From the NCBI GenBank assembly GCA_033722675.1, contig JAWVYO010000061.1, positions 1 to 14,329 on the forward strand: a DNA stretch of 14,329 nucleotides, in the 5' to 3' direction. Shown here piece after piece: positions 8,745 to 14,329 of the stretch. The position numbers and the translations under genes are program-made. The notes below the pieces were generated by a model. The model did no database searches. It was not told the DNA's origin and saw nothing but the letters and a program-made list of their open reading frames with translations. Position 1 is the stretch's first letter. Each line of letters begins with the position of its first letter. Source of the stretch: DATHYU01 sp033722675 (GTDB lineage Bacteria; Actinomycetota; Acidimicrobiia; Spongiisociales; UBA11373).

Positions 8745-9953
8745 TCAGCCGAGGAGGTCGGGGAGCTCCGCGGCGTCGATGCCGGCCTCGTCGGGCAGCA
8801 GCTCGGCGACCACGGTGCGGGCTCGGAGGTCTACGGGCTCGGGCACCGACAGCCGGTGCCCCTCGGCGTCGCTCACCACGAGCGCCGTCCCCGAGGACGA
8901 GGCGACGAGCGCCACCTCGCCCCCGTCGAGCCGCAGGAGCGAGCCGGCGGGCCGATCACCGAAGGCAGCCCGGAACGCCACGAGCACCGCGGGGTCGATC
9001 TCACCGGCGGCGCCGAGCACCCGGAGGGCGTCGCCCGGCGCACGCGGCGGGCGCGTGTCCGACCCGGCCACCAGGTGACCGAAACCGTCCGCGGCCGCGA
9101 CGATCCGGCTGAACGGATGGGGGGTCCTCCCGATACCCGGATAGCCGGTCCCGTCGGGGCGGACGTGGTGCTCGAGCGCCACGGCCGCGGCGATCTCGTG
9201 GCCGGGACCGGCGGCGAGGAGGATTCTGCCCGCGCCCGCCACCGGATGATCGCGATGCAGCAGGTCCGGCTCGACGAGGAGGGCCACGTCGTGCAGCAGG
9301 GCCGCCGTGGTCAGGACGCCGATCCGATCGCGGCCGACACCGATCCGGGCACCCGCCACCGCCGAGAGGACGGCGACGGCCGTCGAGTGCTCGGCGACGT
9401 CGTCGCCCGACGCCAGCGCCGCCGCCCGCACGAAGGCGTCGTCGGGATCGGCGATCGCTTCGCGGGCGAGGGGCTCGGCGACGTCGGCCACGACGTCGAG
9501 ACGCACGCCGTCCTCGGCGATCCGGCGGAGCACACCGAGCGCCTCGGGGACGAGGCGGTTCAGCGACGACGCGCGCACTGGCCGTTCGGTGCCCCGTTCG
9601 TCGAGGCGCACCGTGTCACCTGGTGCGCCACCATGACCCGCGACGACCAGTGCGAACGCGGCGACGTCCGCGCGTTCGACGGGAGCGACGAGCGTCACCA
9701 CTTCGACGCCGCGATCGCGCAGCGTCTGCAGGAGCCCCCCGTACTCGATGGCCGCGCCTTCGATGACCACGCCGTCGAGGGCGACGGGGTCGCTCACCGC
9801 CAACTCGGCCGAGCCGGTGGCCGCCGTGAGGTCGCGGCCCACGGCGAACAGGTCGTCGATGGCGTCCTCGACGAGTGGGTCGCCCGCCGGCCGGTAGCCG
9901 AGCCGCTGGACGGCCGTGTGGAGGTGCCGGAGGAAGTCGCGGGGACGGCTCAT
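8745..9953 (-). CDS. HD-GYP-like domain protein with altered metal site
   Basis: 402 aa. The N-terminal half (1-180) matches nothing I recognise. Residues about 185-295 carry an HD-GYP pattern: H189, LLHD (H221, D222), DHPVAGAGRIL (H236), EHHVRPDGTGYPG (H262, H263, then DGTGYP at 267-272) and D289 in RIVAAADGF. HD-GYP proteins are cyclic-di-GMP phosphodiesterases. Here the usual HDIGK is HDVAL, so the conserved glycine and lysine after HD are missing, which may alter or abolish catalysis. The last 90 residues, containing GGEVALVASSSGTALVVSD, look like a small beta-rich domain often seen at the end of such proteins. No membrane segment or signal peptide. The ATG overlaps the HEAT-repeat gene stop by 4 nt (ATGA), so the two are probably translated together. 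Confidence 0.8.
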   Translation of the reverse strand: MSRPRDFLRHLHTAVQRLGYRPAGDPLVEDAIDDLFAVGRDLTAATGSAELAVSDPVALDGVVIEGAAIEYGGLLQTLRDRGVEVVTLVAPVERADVAAFALVVAGHGGAPGDTVRLDERGTERPVRASSLNRLVPEALGVLRRIAEDGVRLDVVADVAEPLAREAIADPDDAFVRAAALASGDDVAEHSTAVAVLSAVAGARIGVGRDRIGVLTTAALLHDVALLVEPDLLHRDHPVAGAGRILLAAGPGHEIAAAVALEHHVRPDGTGYPGIGRTPHPFSRIVAAADGFGHLVAGSDTRPPRAPGDALRVLGAAGEIDPAVLVAFRAAFGDRPAGSLLRLDGGEVALVASSSGTALVVSDAEGHRLSVPEPVDLRARTVVAELLPDEAGIDAAELPDLLG

Positions 9954-10921
9954 GCTCTCCGTTCCAGTGCCTCACGGGCGGCGTCACGCGCCACCTTCCG
10001 GGCGCCGAAGACCGGGCGTCGCGCCGCGAGCCGCTCGAGCACCCGGTCCGCATCGGGACCCCCCCGGTCCTCGATGACCGACACGAGGCGACGGACGTCG
10101 CCGGCATCCACGCCCCGCTCGTCGATGACGGCCTCGATGGCCGTCGACACGTCGTCGGACCGGATCGCCCGGAGGAGGGAGATGGCCGCCCCGCGCACCC
10201 GCTCGGAGTCGTCGGCCAGGGCGTCCACGAGGGCGGTGAGGGCGGCGTCGCCCCGCAGGGCGGCGATCCCGCGCACTGCCTCCACGCGGACGCGGTCGTC
10301 GGCGTGGGCGAGACAGGCGGTCAGGGGCTCCACCGCCTCCTGCGACCCCGAGCGGCCGACGGCGGTGGCGAAGTTGCGCACCACGAACCACCGGTCGTCC
10401 TGGAGGTGTGGGAGCAGCGCCCCGACGTCGGAACGGGCGATCACGCCCAGGTGGTCGACGACGTGCTTGCGGCTCACCGGCGGGTCGTCCACGACGATCC
10501 AGTCGAGGAAGCACGGAACGAGGCGCCGCCCCCAGCGGGCGAGGAGGTCGAGTCCGCCGACCGCGTCGCGCTGCAGGTCGAGCACGAGGATCTCGACGAG
10601 GTCGGGGGTCGTGACCCGGTCCAGCACCCCTTCGACGAGGGGGGCGAGGTCCTCGCTCCACTCGACGTCGTCGACGAGGATCTGCATCCACGAGGCGGCG
10701 TCGTCGTGGTCGCCGCGCCGTACGGCCCCGGCGAACCGATCGCCCCAGGCGTCGAGCAGGGGACCGACGCGCGACGGCCGGCGCTCACCGGCCAGCACGT
10801 CGGACATCACGCGGACCGCGATGCGGTCGCCGTCGGCGGTGGCGGCGAGCTCGCGGGTGAACTCGTCGACCGAGTCGGTCAGTCGCCCGCCGCCCTGGGG
10901 TCCCGCTGCGGCTCGGGCCAT
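9950..10921 (-). CDS. HEAT-repeat protein
   Basis: 323 aa, soluble, acidic, no signal peptide. Residues about 165-255 contain three helical repeats of HEAT type: LLPHLQDDRWFVVRNFATAVG (split: LLPHLQ, then DDRWFVVRNFA), LTACLAHADDRVRVEAVRGI and LVDALADDSERVRGAAISLL. Each has the D-x-R-V-R motif between helices that marks bacterial HEAT/PBS-lyase repeats, which form protein-binding scaffolds. The region before (20-160) is also helical and may hold divergent repeats. The gene lies 1 nt after the response regulator stop and overlaps the HD-GYP-like gene by 4 nt, so these three proteins are made together and it may bridge the other two. No enzyme motif is seen and the cellular role is unknown. Confidence 0.85.
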   Translation of the reverse strand: MARAAAGPQGGGRLTDSVDEFTRELAATADGDRIAVRVMSDVLAGERRPSRVGPLLDAWGDRFAGAVRRGDHDDAASWMQILVDDVEWSEDLAPLVEGVLDRVTTPDLVEILVLDLQRDAVGGLDLLARWGRRLVPCFLDWIVVDDPPVSRKHVVDHLGVIARSDVGALLPHLQDDRWFVVRNFATAVGRSGSQEAVEPLTACLAHADDRVRVEAVRGIAALRGDAALTALVDALADDSERVRGAAISLLRAIRSDDVSTAIEAVIDERGVDAGDVRRLVSVIEDRGGPDADRVLERLAARRPVFGARKVARDAAREALERRA

Positions 10922-10922
10922 G

Positions 10923-11573
10923 TCAGAGCTCGATCAGATTCTCTCGGATCGCGTACAGGACCGCTTCGTTGCGGCTGTGGAGCCCGAGCTTGTCGAGGAT
11001 GTTGCGCACGTGGTTCTTGACGGTGTTCTCGGAGATGAAGAGCTCCCGTCCGATCTCCTTGGACGTCATGCCCTTGGCGACGTGCTCCAGCACCTCGATC
11101 TCGCGACCGGTGAGGACGGGACGGTGCGGCGCCGTGAACTCCTGATGACGGAGCAGCTGCACGAGCACGTCGAGCAGCTTCCCGGTCATGAGTGGGGAGA
11201 TGGCCGCTCCCCCGGCGACGACGTCCTCGATGGCACGGGCCAGCTCCCCGAACCCGGCATCCTTCACGAGGTAGCCGCGGGCTCCGGCCTTGATGCCGAC
11301 GAGGAGGTCCTCGGCCGACTCCGAGGCGGTCAGGAGCACGACCCGGACGTCCGGTGCGGCGGCGACGATCTTGCCGACGACGTCGAGGCCCGAGAGGCCG
11401 GGCATGAGGATGTCGAGCACGACGACGTCGGGCTGGAGGCGCTCCGCCTCGCTGACCGCCGTTTCGGCGTCGGAGGCCTCGCCGCAGACCTCGTACCCCT
11501 CGCTCTTGAGGGCTGCGGAGAGTCCGGTGCGGAAGAGGTCGACGTCGTCGACGACCAGGACACTCGTGCTCAT
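10923..11573 (-). CDS. NarL/FixJ-family response regulator
   Basis: 216 aa. The receiver domain (about 3-120) has the acidic pair D9/D10, phosphoacceptor D54 in VVVLDILMPG, T82 in LLTAS and K104 in YLVKDAG, so phosphorylation should be possible. The C-terminal LuxR-type helix-turn-helix (about 153-212) reads LTGREIEVLEHVAKGMTSKE, then IGRELFISENTVKNHVRNIL, a standard DNA-binding domain. No sensor kinase is encoded nearby, so it is an orphan in this window. The ATG overlaps the hpf TGA by 4 nt, and the stop is 1 nt from the HEAT-repeat gene start. Its targets are unknown; autoregulation of this operon or of the divergent neighbours is only a possibility. Confidence 0.95.
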   Translation of the reverse strand: MSTSVLVVDDVDLFRTGLSAALKSEGYEVCGEASDAETAVSEAERLQPDVVVLDILMPGLSGLDVVGKIVAAAPDVRVVLLTASESAEDLLVGIKAGARGYLVKDAGFGELARAIEDVVAGGAAISPLMTGKLLDVLVQLLRHQEFTAPHRPVLTGREIEVLEHVAKGMTSKEIGRELFISENTVKNHVRNILDKLGLHSRNEAVLYAIRENLIEL

Positions 11574-12112
11574 TGCGGTTCGATCAGTCCGAGCGTCCCG
11601 CCGCGCCGGCGGTAGATGACGCCATACCGGTCCGTCTCCGCGTTGAGGAAGAAGTAGAAGTTGTGGCCGAGCAAGTCCATCTGCAAGGCGGCCTCCTCAG
11701 GCGACATCGGCTTCACAATGAACTGCTTCACGCGTTCGATCCGCAGCTCGTCTTCTTCTTCGGAGGTCTCCAGCGGCGTATTGAGATGTTTCTCGACCGG
11801 CTGACGGTTGCGTGCGATGAGGCGTCCCTTGAGCTTGCGAAGCTGCCGCTCGAGTTTGTCGACCGCCGTGTCGAGGGCGGCGCGGTCGTCGAACGCCGCC
11901 GATTCCACCCGGACCGTGTGGGAGGCGGCAGAGGCCGTGATCTCGACGCGGTACCGCTCGTCGGACAGGCGGGGATTCTGCTCCTCGGTGAACTCCACGT
12001 CGGCGAAGGTCGCTCCGTCGAAGACCCGGGAGGCGTGCTCGACCTTCTCCTCCGCGAGGGTTCGCAGATCGTCGGACACGTTCATACGGGTGCTGTGGAC
12101 ACGAACCTCCAC
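11570..12112 (-). CDS. hpf: Long-form ribosome hibernation promoting factor
   Basis: 180 aa, typical of the long HPF (YfiA/RaiA-related) that pairs 70S ribosomes into inactive 100S dimers during stress. The N-terminal ribosome-binding domain (about 1-100) has MEVRVHSTRMNVSDDLRTLA and the basic RKLKGRLIARNR segment; after an acidic linker (SEEEDEL) comes the dimerisation domain (about 125-180), with RIERVKQFIVKPMSPEEAAL then NAETDRYGVIYRRRGGTLGLIEP. Start set at the GTG (12112), because AAGGAG lies 6 nt upstream and the peptide matches the family from there; the next ATG (codon 10) would cut the first strand. It is the first gene after a 132-nt gap, and translation is coupled to the response regulator by ATGA. 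Confidence 0.96.
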   Translation of the reverse strand: MEVRVHSTRMNVSDDLRTLAEEKVEHASRVFDGATFADVEFTEEQNPRLSDERYRVEITASAASHTVRVESAAFDDRAALDTAVDKLERQLRKLKGRLIARNRQPVEKHLNTPLETSEEEDELRIERVKQFIVKPMSPEEAALQMDLLGHNFYFFLNAETDRYGVIYRRRGGTLGLIEPQ

Positions 12113-12124
12113 GGAGGTCTCCTT
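12104..12124 (-). promoter_or_regulatory. hpf ribosome-binding site with start codon in a hairpin loop
   Basis: AAGGAG (12124-12119) is 6 nt upstream of the GTG. The RNA can form GACCTC-CGUG-GAGGUU (12119-12104; one G-U pair), which puts the GTG start in the 4-nt loop and uses the last G of the Shine-Dalgarno at the stem base. This could hold down initiation, but folding has not been computed. Confidence 0.5.
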
Positions 12125-12184
12125 TCGGGCGCGGCGAAGCGCCGGTCGGCGCGGTGGGAGAGGACGGGAGTTCGATTCGTCTGC

Positions 12185-12203
12185 CGTTCGATCGGCACGA
12201 ACG
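12185..12203. promoter_or_regulatory. Inverted repeat upstream of hpf, possible operator
   Basis: CGTTCG (12185-12190) and CGAACG (12198-12203) are 6-bp arms separated by 7 nt, about 75-90 nt upstream of the hpf start. The size and spacing suit a dimeric regulator. No convincing -35/-10 pair was found in 12125-12244. Confidence 0.3.
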
Positions 12204-12218
12204 CTCCGTGCTCGCGGG

Positions 12219-12235
12219 GGCCCGCCGGACGGGCC
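12219..12235 (-). terminator. GC hairpin after comF, possible terminator
   Basis: The minus strand can form GGCCCG-TCCGG-CGGGCC starting 9 nt past the comF TAG. It is a strong 6-bp GC stem but no T-tract follows. It would separate comF from hpf transcription. Confidence 0.4.
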
Positions 12236-12244
12236 GATCCGATG

Positions 12245-12838
12245 CTACCGCCCCGCGGAGGGCGCCCGCAGGGCCGTTCGACGGGGTGCGACCGTGAGCG
12301 TGATCGCATGGCGCACGTCACCGATCGCGGCGGCCGCGGCGTCCAGGGTCGTGCCGGTGGTCATCACGTCGTCCACGAGGACGATGCCGGAGGGCACGGC
12401 GGCGGCCCGGAGCGTGTACACCGGGACACCTCGCCGTCGCCGCGGTCCGCCCGAGCGATGGGGATGCCAGAAGGCCGGACGGAGGATCCGTCGGACCGGG
12501 AGCCGGGCGAGGTCGCCCACCCCGGCGGCCAGCTCCAGCGCCGGATCGACGCCGTGGCGCCAGCGGCGGGACACGGCCCGGGGGACGGGGACGAGCGCCG
12601 CGGCTCCGTCGGGGAGGAGTCTCGCCAGGGCGGGGGCGACGTGACGGACGACGGAGCGGAGCCCGTCGTACTTGAGTCGGTGGACGAGACGGCGGGCCGC
12701 ACCGGCGTGCAGGAACGCCGCCGACACGAGGACGCCGCCGGCGGTCCGCCGGTCCTGCTGCGCCGAGAGGCCCCTCCGGCAGGGCGCGCAGAGGCCCATC
12801 GTCGTCCCCGACCGGCGGCGGCACGCATGACACGGCAC
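12245..12838 (-). CDS. ComF-family phosphoribosyltransferase-like protein
   Basis: 197 aa. The N-terminus carries a four-cysteine zinc-finger pattern (C3-x2-C6 in PCHAC, C17-x2-C20 in LCAPC), followed by LVHRLKYDG (family motif hhxxhKyxG), LVPVPRAVSRRWRHGVDPAL, and the phosphoribosyl-diphosphate binding loop VLVDDVMTTGTTL (153-165). This is the ComF/GntX plan, linked in other bacteria to DNA uptake; in actinobacteria the role is unsettled. I chose GTG at 12838 because the finger follows at once and a TANNNT box ends 6 nt upstream; the frame is open further back (TTG at 12886, and TTG at 12925 overlapping the divergent gene), but the added residues look non-conserved. It ends in TAG, unlike the genes after it. 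It sits before hpf as in other actinobacteria. Confidence 0.88.
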   Translation of the reverse strand: MPCHACRRRSGTTMGLCAPCRRGLSAQQDRRTAGGVLVSAAFLHAGAARRLVHRLKYDGLRSVVRHVAPALARLLPDGAAALVPVPRAVSRRWRHGVDPALELAAGVGDLARLPVRRILRPAFWHPHRSGGPRRRRGVPVYTLRAAAVPSGIVLVDDVMTTGTTLDAAAAAIGDVRHAITLTVAPRRTALRAPSAGR

Positions 12839-12844
12839 CCGTCG

Positions 12845-12850
12845 AAGGTA
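12845..12850 (-). promoter_or_regulatory. Candidate -10 box for a leaderless comF mRNA
   Basis: TACCTT (TANNNT consensus) on the minus strand, with 6 nt between it and the GTG at 12838, so transcription would begin at the start codon. No good -35 at the right distance. No Shine-Dalgarno is present before this GTG, which fits a leaderless start. Confidence 0.35.
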
Positions 12851-12886
12851 CGGGGCGGGTGCGACGGATGGGCGCCGGGTTGCCAA

Positions 12887-12892
12887 TACGCT
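12887..12892 (+). promoter_or_regulatory. Candidate -10 box for a leaderless ldhA mRNA
   Basis: TACGCT (TANNNT) with exactly 7 nt before the ATG at 12900, the spacing seen for leaderless transcripts in actinobacteria and Deinococcus. There is no ribosome-binding site upstream of the ATG and no clear -35. Confidence 0.4.
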
Positions 12893-12899
12893 CCGGACG

Positions 12900-13895
12900 A
12901 TGCGGATCGCCTTCTTCTCCACCAAGCCCTACGACCGCCGGTTCTTCGACGCGCTCAACGAGTCGCACGGCCACGAGATCGCCTACTTCGAGGCACACCT
13001 CGCGGCGGAGACCGCTCCGCTGGCCGAGGGATTCCCCGCCGTCTGCCCGTTCGTCAACGACACCGTCGACGCCGCGACGATCGACCTGCTCGCCGCCGGC
13101 GGTACCGACCTGATCGCCCTCCGGAGCGCCGGGTACAACCACGTCGACCTCGATGCCGCCGCCCGGCACGGGATGACCGTCGCCCGGGTGCCGGCCTACT
13201 CGCCCCACGCGGTGGCCGAGCACACCGTGGGGCTGATCCTCGCCCTCGAGCGGAAGATCCACCGGGCCTTCAACCGGGTCCGGGAGGGCAACTTCGCCCT
13301 CGAGGGGCTCCTCGGCCGGGACCTCAACGGCAAGACGGTCGGCGTGGTCGGGACGGGCCGGATCGGGGCCGTCGTGGCCCGCATCATGGCCGGGTTCGGC
13401 TGCCAGGTGCTCGCCAACGACCGCTTCACCAATGCCGACGTGGTCTCGCTCGGGGCGCGGTACGTCGACCTCGACACGCTCTTCGCCGAGTCCGACATCA
13501 TCACCCTCCACTGCCCCCTCACGCCGGAGACCCATCACCTCGTCGACGCCGAGTCGGTGGCGAGGATGCGCGACGGGGTCATGATCATCAACACCAGCCG
13601 CGGCGCCCTCGTCGAGACCCAGGCGGTCATCGACGGCATGAAGTCGGGAAAGATCGGAGCGGTGGGCCTCGACGTCTACGAGGAGGAGGGGGATCTCTTC
13701 TTCGAGGACCTCTCGAACCGGGTGATCGTCGACGACGTGTTCAGCCGCCTCCTGACCTTCCCCACCATCATCGTCACCGGCCACCAGGCCTTCTTCACCA
13801 CCGACGCCCTCGAGGCGATCGCCCGCACCACCCTCGAGAACGTCACGCTGTTCGAGCAGGGCCAGACCTCGGGCAACGAGGTGGTCGGGGGGTAG
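12900..13895 (+). CDS. ldhA: D-lactate dehydrogenase (LdhA-like 2-hydroxyacid dehydrogenase)
   Basis: 331 aa. It reduces pyruvate to D-lactate with NADH, regenerating NAD+ in low-oxygen growth. The whole chain resembles E. coli LdhA as I remember it: FSTKPYDRRF at the N-terminus, VRVPAYSPHAVAEHTVG-like (ARVPAYSPHAVAEH), the nucleotide-binding GTGRIG (151-156), SLH-like ITLHCPLTPETHHLV, NTSRGALVE with catalytic R234, GLDVYEEEGDLFFED with the catalytic Glu in 261-263, DDVF and TGHQAFFT with the catalytic H295. Nothing is missing, and length is normal for the family. It is the only plus-strand gene here, divergent from comF with 61 nt between starts, and is followed by a repeat-rich non-coding stretch. 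Close relatives act on other 2-hydroxyacids, so the substrate is probable, not proven. Confidence 0.93.
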   Translation: MRIAFFSTKPYDRRFFDALNESHGHEIAYFEAHLAAETAPLAEGFPAVCPFVNDTVDAATIDLLAAGGTDLIALRSAGYNHVDLDAAARHGMTVARVPAYSPHAVAEHTVGLILALERKIHRAFNRVREGNFALEGLLGRDLNGKTVGVVGTGRIGAVVARIMAGFGCQVLANDRFTNADVVSLGARYVDLDTLFAESDIITLHCPLTPETHHLVDAESVARMRDGVMIINTSRGALVETQAVIDGMKSGKIGAVGLDVYEEEGDLFFEDLSNRVIVDDVFSRLLTFPTIIVTGHQAFFTTDALEAIARTTLENVTLFEQGQTSGNEVVGG

Positions 13896-13900
13896 GGCGC

Positions 13901-13915
13901 CGCGGCCTCACCGCG
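13901..13915 (+). terminator. Hairpin just after the ldhA stop
   Basis: CGCGG-CCTCA-CCGCG begins 5 nt after the TAG. Another hairpin, CGCCCT-CGA-AGGGCG, lies at 13935-13949. Neither has a T-tract, so the actual terminator is uncertain. Confidence 0.35.
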
Positions 13916-13937
13916 CGGCGGCAGCACCCGACACCGC
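13908..13937 (+). repeat. 30-bp partial copy of the 95-bp repeat
   Basis: Matches 14235-14264 with one mismatch, then diverges. It contains the shared GCGGCGGCAGCACCCGA core. Confidence 0.8.
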
Positions 13938-13960
13938 CCTCGAAGGGCGAACCTCGCACT

Positions 13961-13979
13961 GCGCATCACGCTGGTGCGC
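13961..13979 (+). other. Strong hairpin between repeat copies
   Basis: GCGCATCA-CGC-TGGTGCGC: eight pairs including one T-G wobble, 3-nt loop. It lies 65 nt after the ldhA stop, between the 30-bp fragment and the first full 95-bp copy. It could be a terminator stem or part of a larger fold. Confidence 0.45.
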
Positions 13980-13983
13980 GGGT

Positions 13984-14078
13984 TCACCACGCGGCGGCAG
14001 CACCCGAACGCGTTCCCGAGGGAGCGCAGCGACCGACGGGAATCTCCCGCATCACCCCGACGTGACTCGGCCTCCGTG
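13984..14078 (+). repeat. 95-bp direct repeat, copy 1
   Basis: Aligns without gaps to 14235-14329, 251 bp downstream, with 5 substitutions; the last 65 bp (14014-14078) are identical. It holds the core GCGGCGGCAGCACCCGA and a hairpin CGGGA-ATC-TCCCG (14037-14049). No reading frame here looks like a protein. The window ends exactly where copy 2 stops being visible, so the true unit may be longer. Confidence 0.9.
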
Positions 14079-14123
14079 GCCCGGAACGGCCCGAGCGGAG
14101 CGGGCAGCAGAGCCTCCGTGGCA

Positions 14124-14215
14124 GGACGGCCGGGGCGGGGCACGGGCCCCGCCTCCGGAGGAGGGCCGACCGGCGTCTGTTCGGGGGGCCTAAGGCCGAC
14201 CTAAGTCGGCCCGGG
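14124..14215 (+). repeat. 92-bp hairpin-rich intergenic repeat, copy B
   Basis: Matches the reverse strand of 4792-4883 with 5 substitutions over 92 bp. The same palindrome CCTCCGGAGG (14152-14161) and the same stems are kept, with changed loops: GGCC-TAA-GGCC and GGCCGAC-CTAA-GTCGGCC (14194-14211). It lies on the sense strand downstream of ldhA, as copy A does downstream of prfB. A GAGCGGAGCGGG stretch precedes both copies, separated by unrelated short sequence. It sits between the two 95-bp copies. Confidence 0.85.
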
Positions 14216-14234
14216 TTGAGACCTGAGCTCTGCC

Positions 14235-14329
14235 TCACCCCGCGGCGGCAGCACCCGACACCGCTCCCGAGGGAGCGCAGCGACCGACGGGAATCTCCCG
14301 CATCACCCCGACGTGACTCGGCCTCCGTG
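14235..14329 (+). repeat. 95-bp direct repeat, copy 2 (reaches the window edge)
   Basis: Second copy of 13984-14078; it continues to the last base of the window, so its end is not seen. The whole stretch 13896-14329 has no gene and consists of these repeats, the 92-bp element and hairpins. Confidence 0.9.

Noticed and set aside
12839..12925. Longer comF start overlapping the divergent ldhA gene
   Set aside because: A TTG start inside ldhA is unlikely and the extra residues precede the zinc finger without family similarity.
11573..14065. Long plus-strand open frame crossing hpf, comF and ldhA
   Set aside because: Spans three recognised genes in other frames and its translation is arginine/proline-rich shadow sequence.
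13974..14204. Small plus-strand open frame in the repeat block
   Set aside because: Built from repeat sequence, no ribosome-binding site, translation is Arg/Gly/Ser low complexity.

Overview
This is a GC-rich bacterial chromosome segment, most likely from an actinobacterium. The order comF - hpf - (insert) - secA - prfB - ftsE - ftsX - (M23 peptidase) - smpB on one strand is an actinobacterial housekeeping arrangement. Together with dense packing, GTG starts and promoters lying only 6-9 nt from start codons, it suggests a high-GC lineage such as Acidimicrobiia. That placement is inferred from gene order and composition only.

Layout. Positions 1-266 hold the N-terminus of a secreted protein (minus strand), cut by the window edge and preceded by a good promoter (276-304). 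From 12838 down to 369 almost everything is on the minus strand. In transcription order it runs: ComF-type phosphoribosyltransferase; long-form ribosome hibernation factor HPF; NarL/FixJ response regulator; HEAT-repeat protein; degenerate HD-GYP protein; SecA; RF2 with a programmed +1 frameshift; FtsE; FtsX; a coiled-coil M23 murein hydrolase; SmpB; and an EamA/DMT permease. Many junctions are 1-4 nt overlaps or gaps under 25 nt. A D-lactate dehydrogenase gene (ldhA-like, 12900-13895) is divergent, on the plus strand.

Function. The block joins translation quality control (RF2, SmpB, HPF), protein export (SecA) and division-site wall hydrolysis (FtsEX plus a periplasmic M23 enzyme). Between hpf and secA sits a translationally coupled cassette (response regulator, HEAT-repeat protein, HD-GYP-like protein) that looks like a signalling insert of unknown role.

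Non-coding content. Two stretches longer than 250 bp lack genes: 4650-4944 (prfB-ftsE) and 13896-14329 (after ldhA). Both carry a 92-bp hairpin-rich repeat with 5 differences, in inverted orientation on the chromosome but in the same sense orientation relative to the upstream gene. The second stretch also has a 95-bp repeat present twice and a 30-bp fragment of it. These repeats are the least explained structure here. No tRNA, rRNA, tmRNA, CRISPR array or transposase gene was seen.
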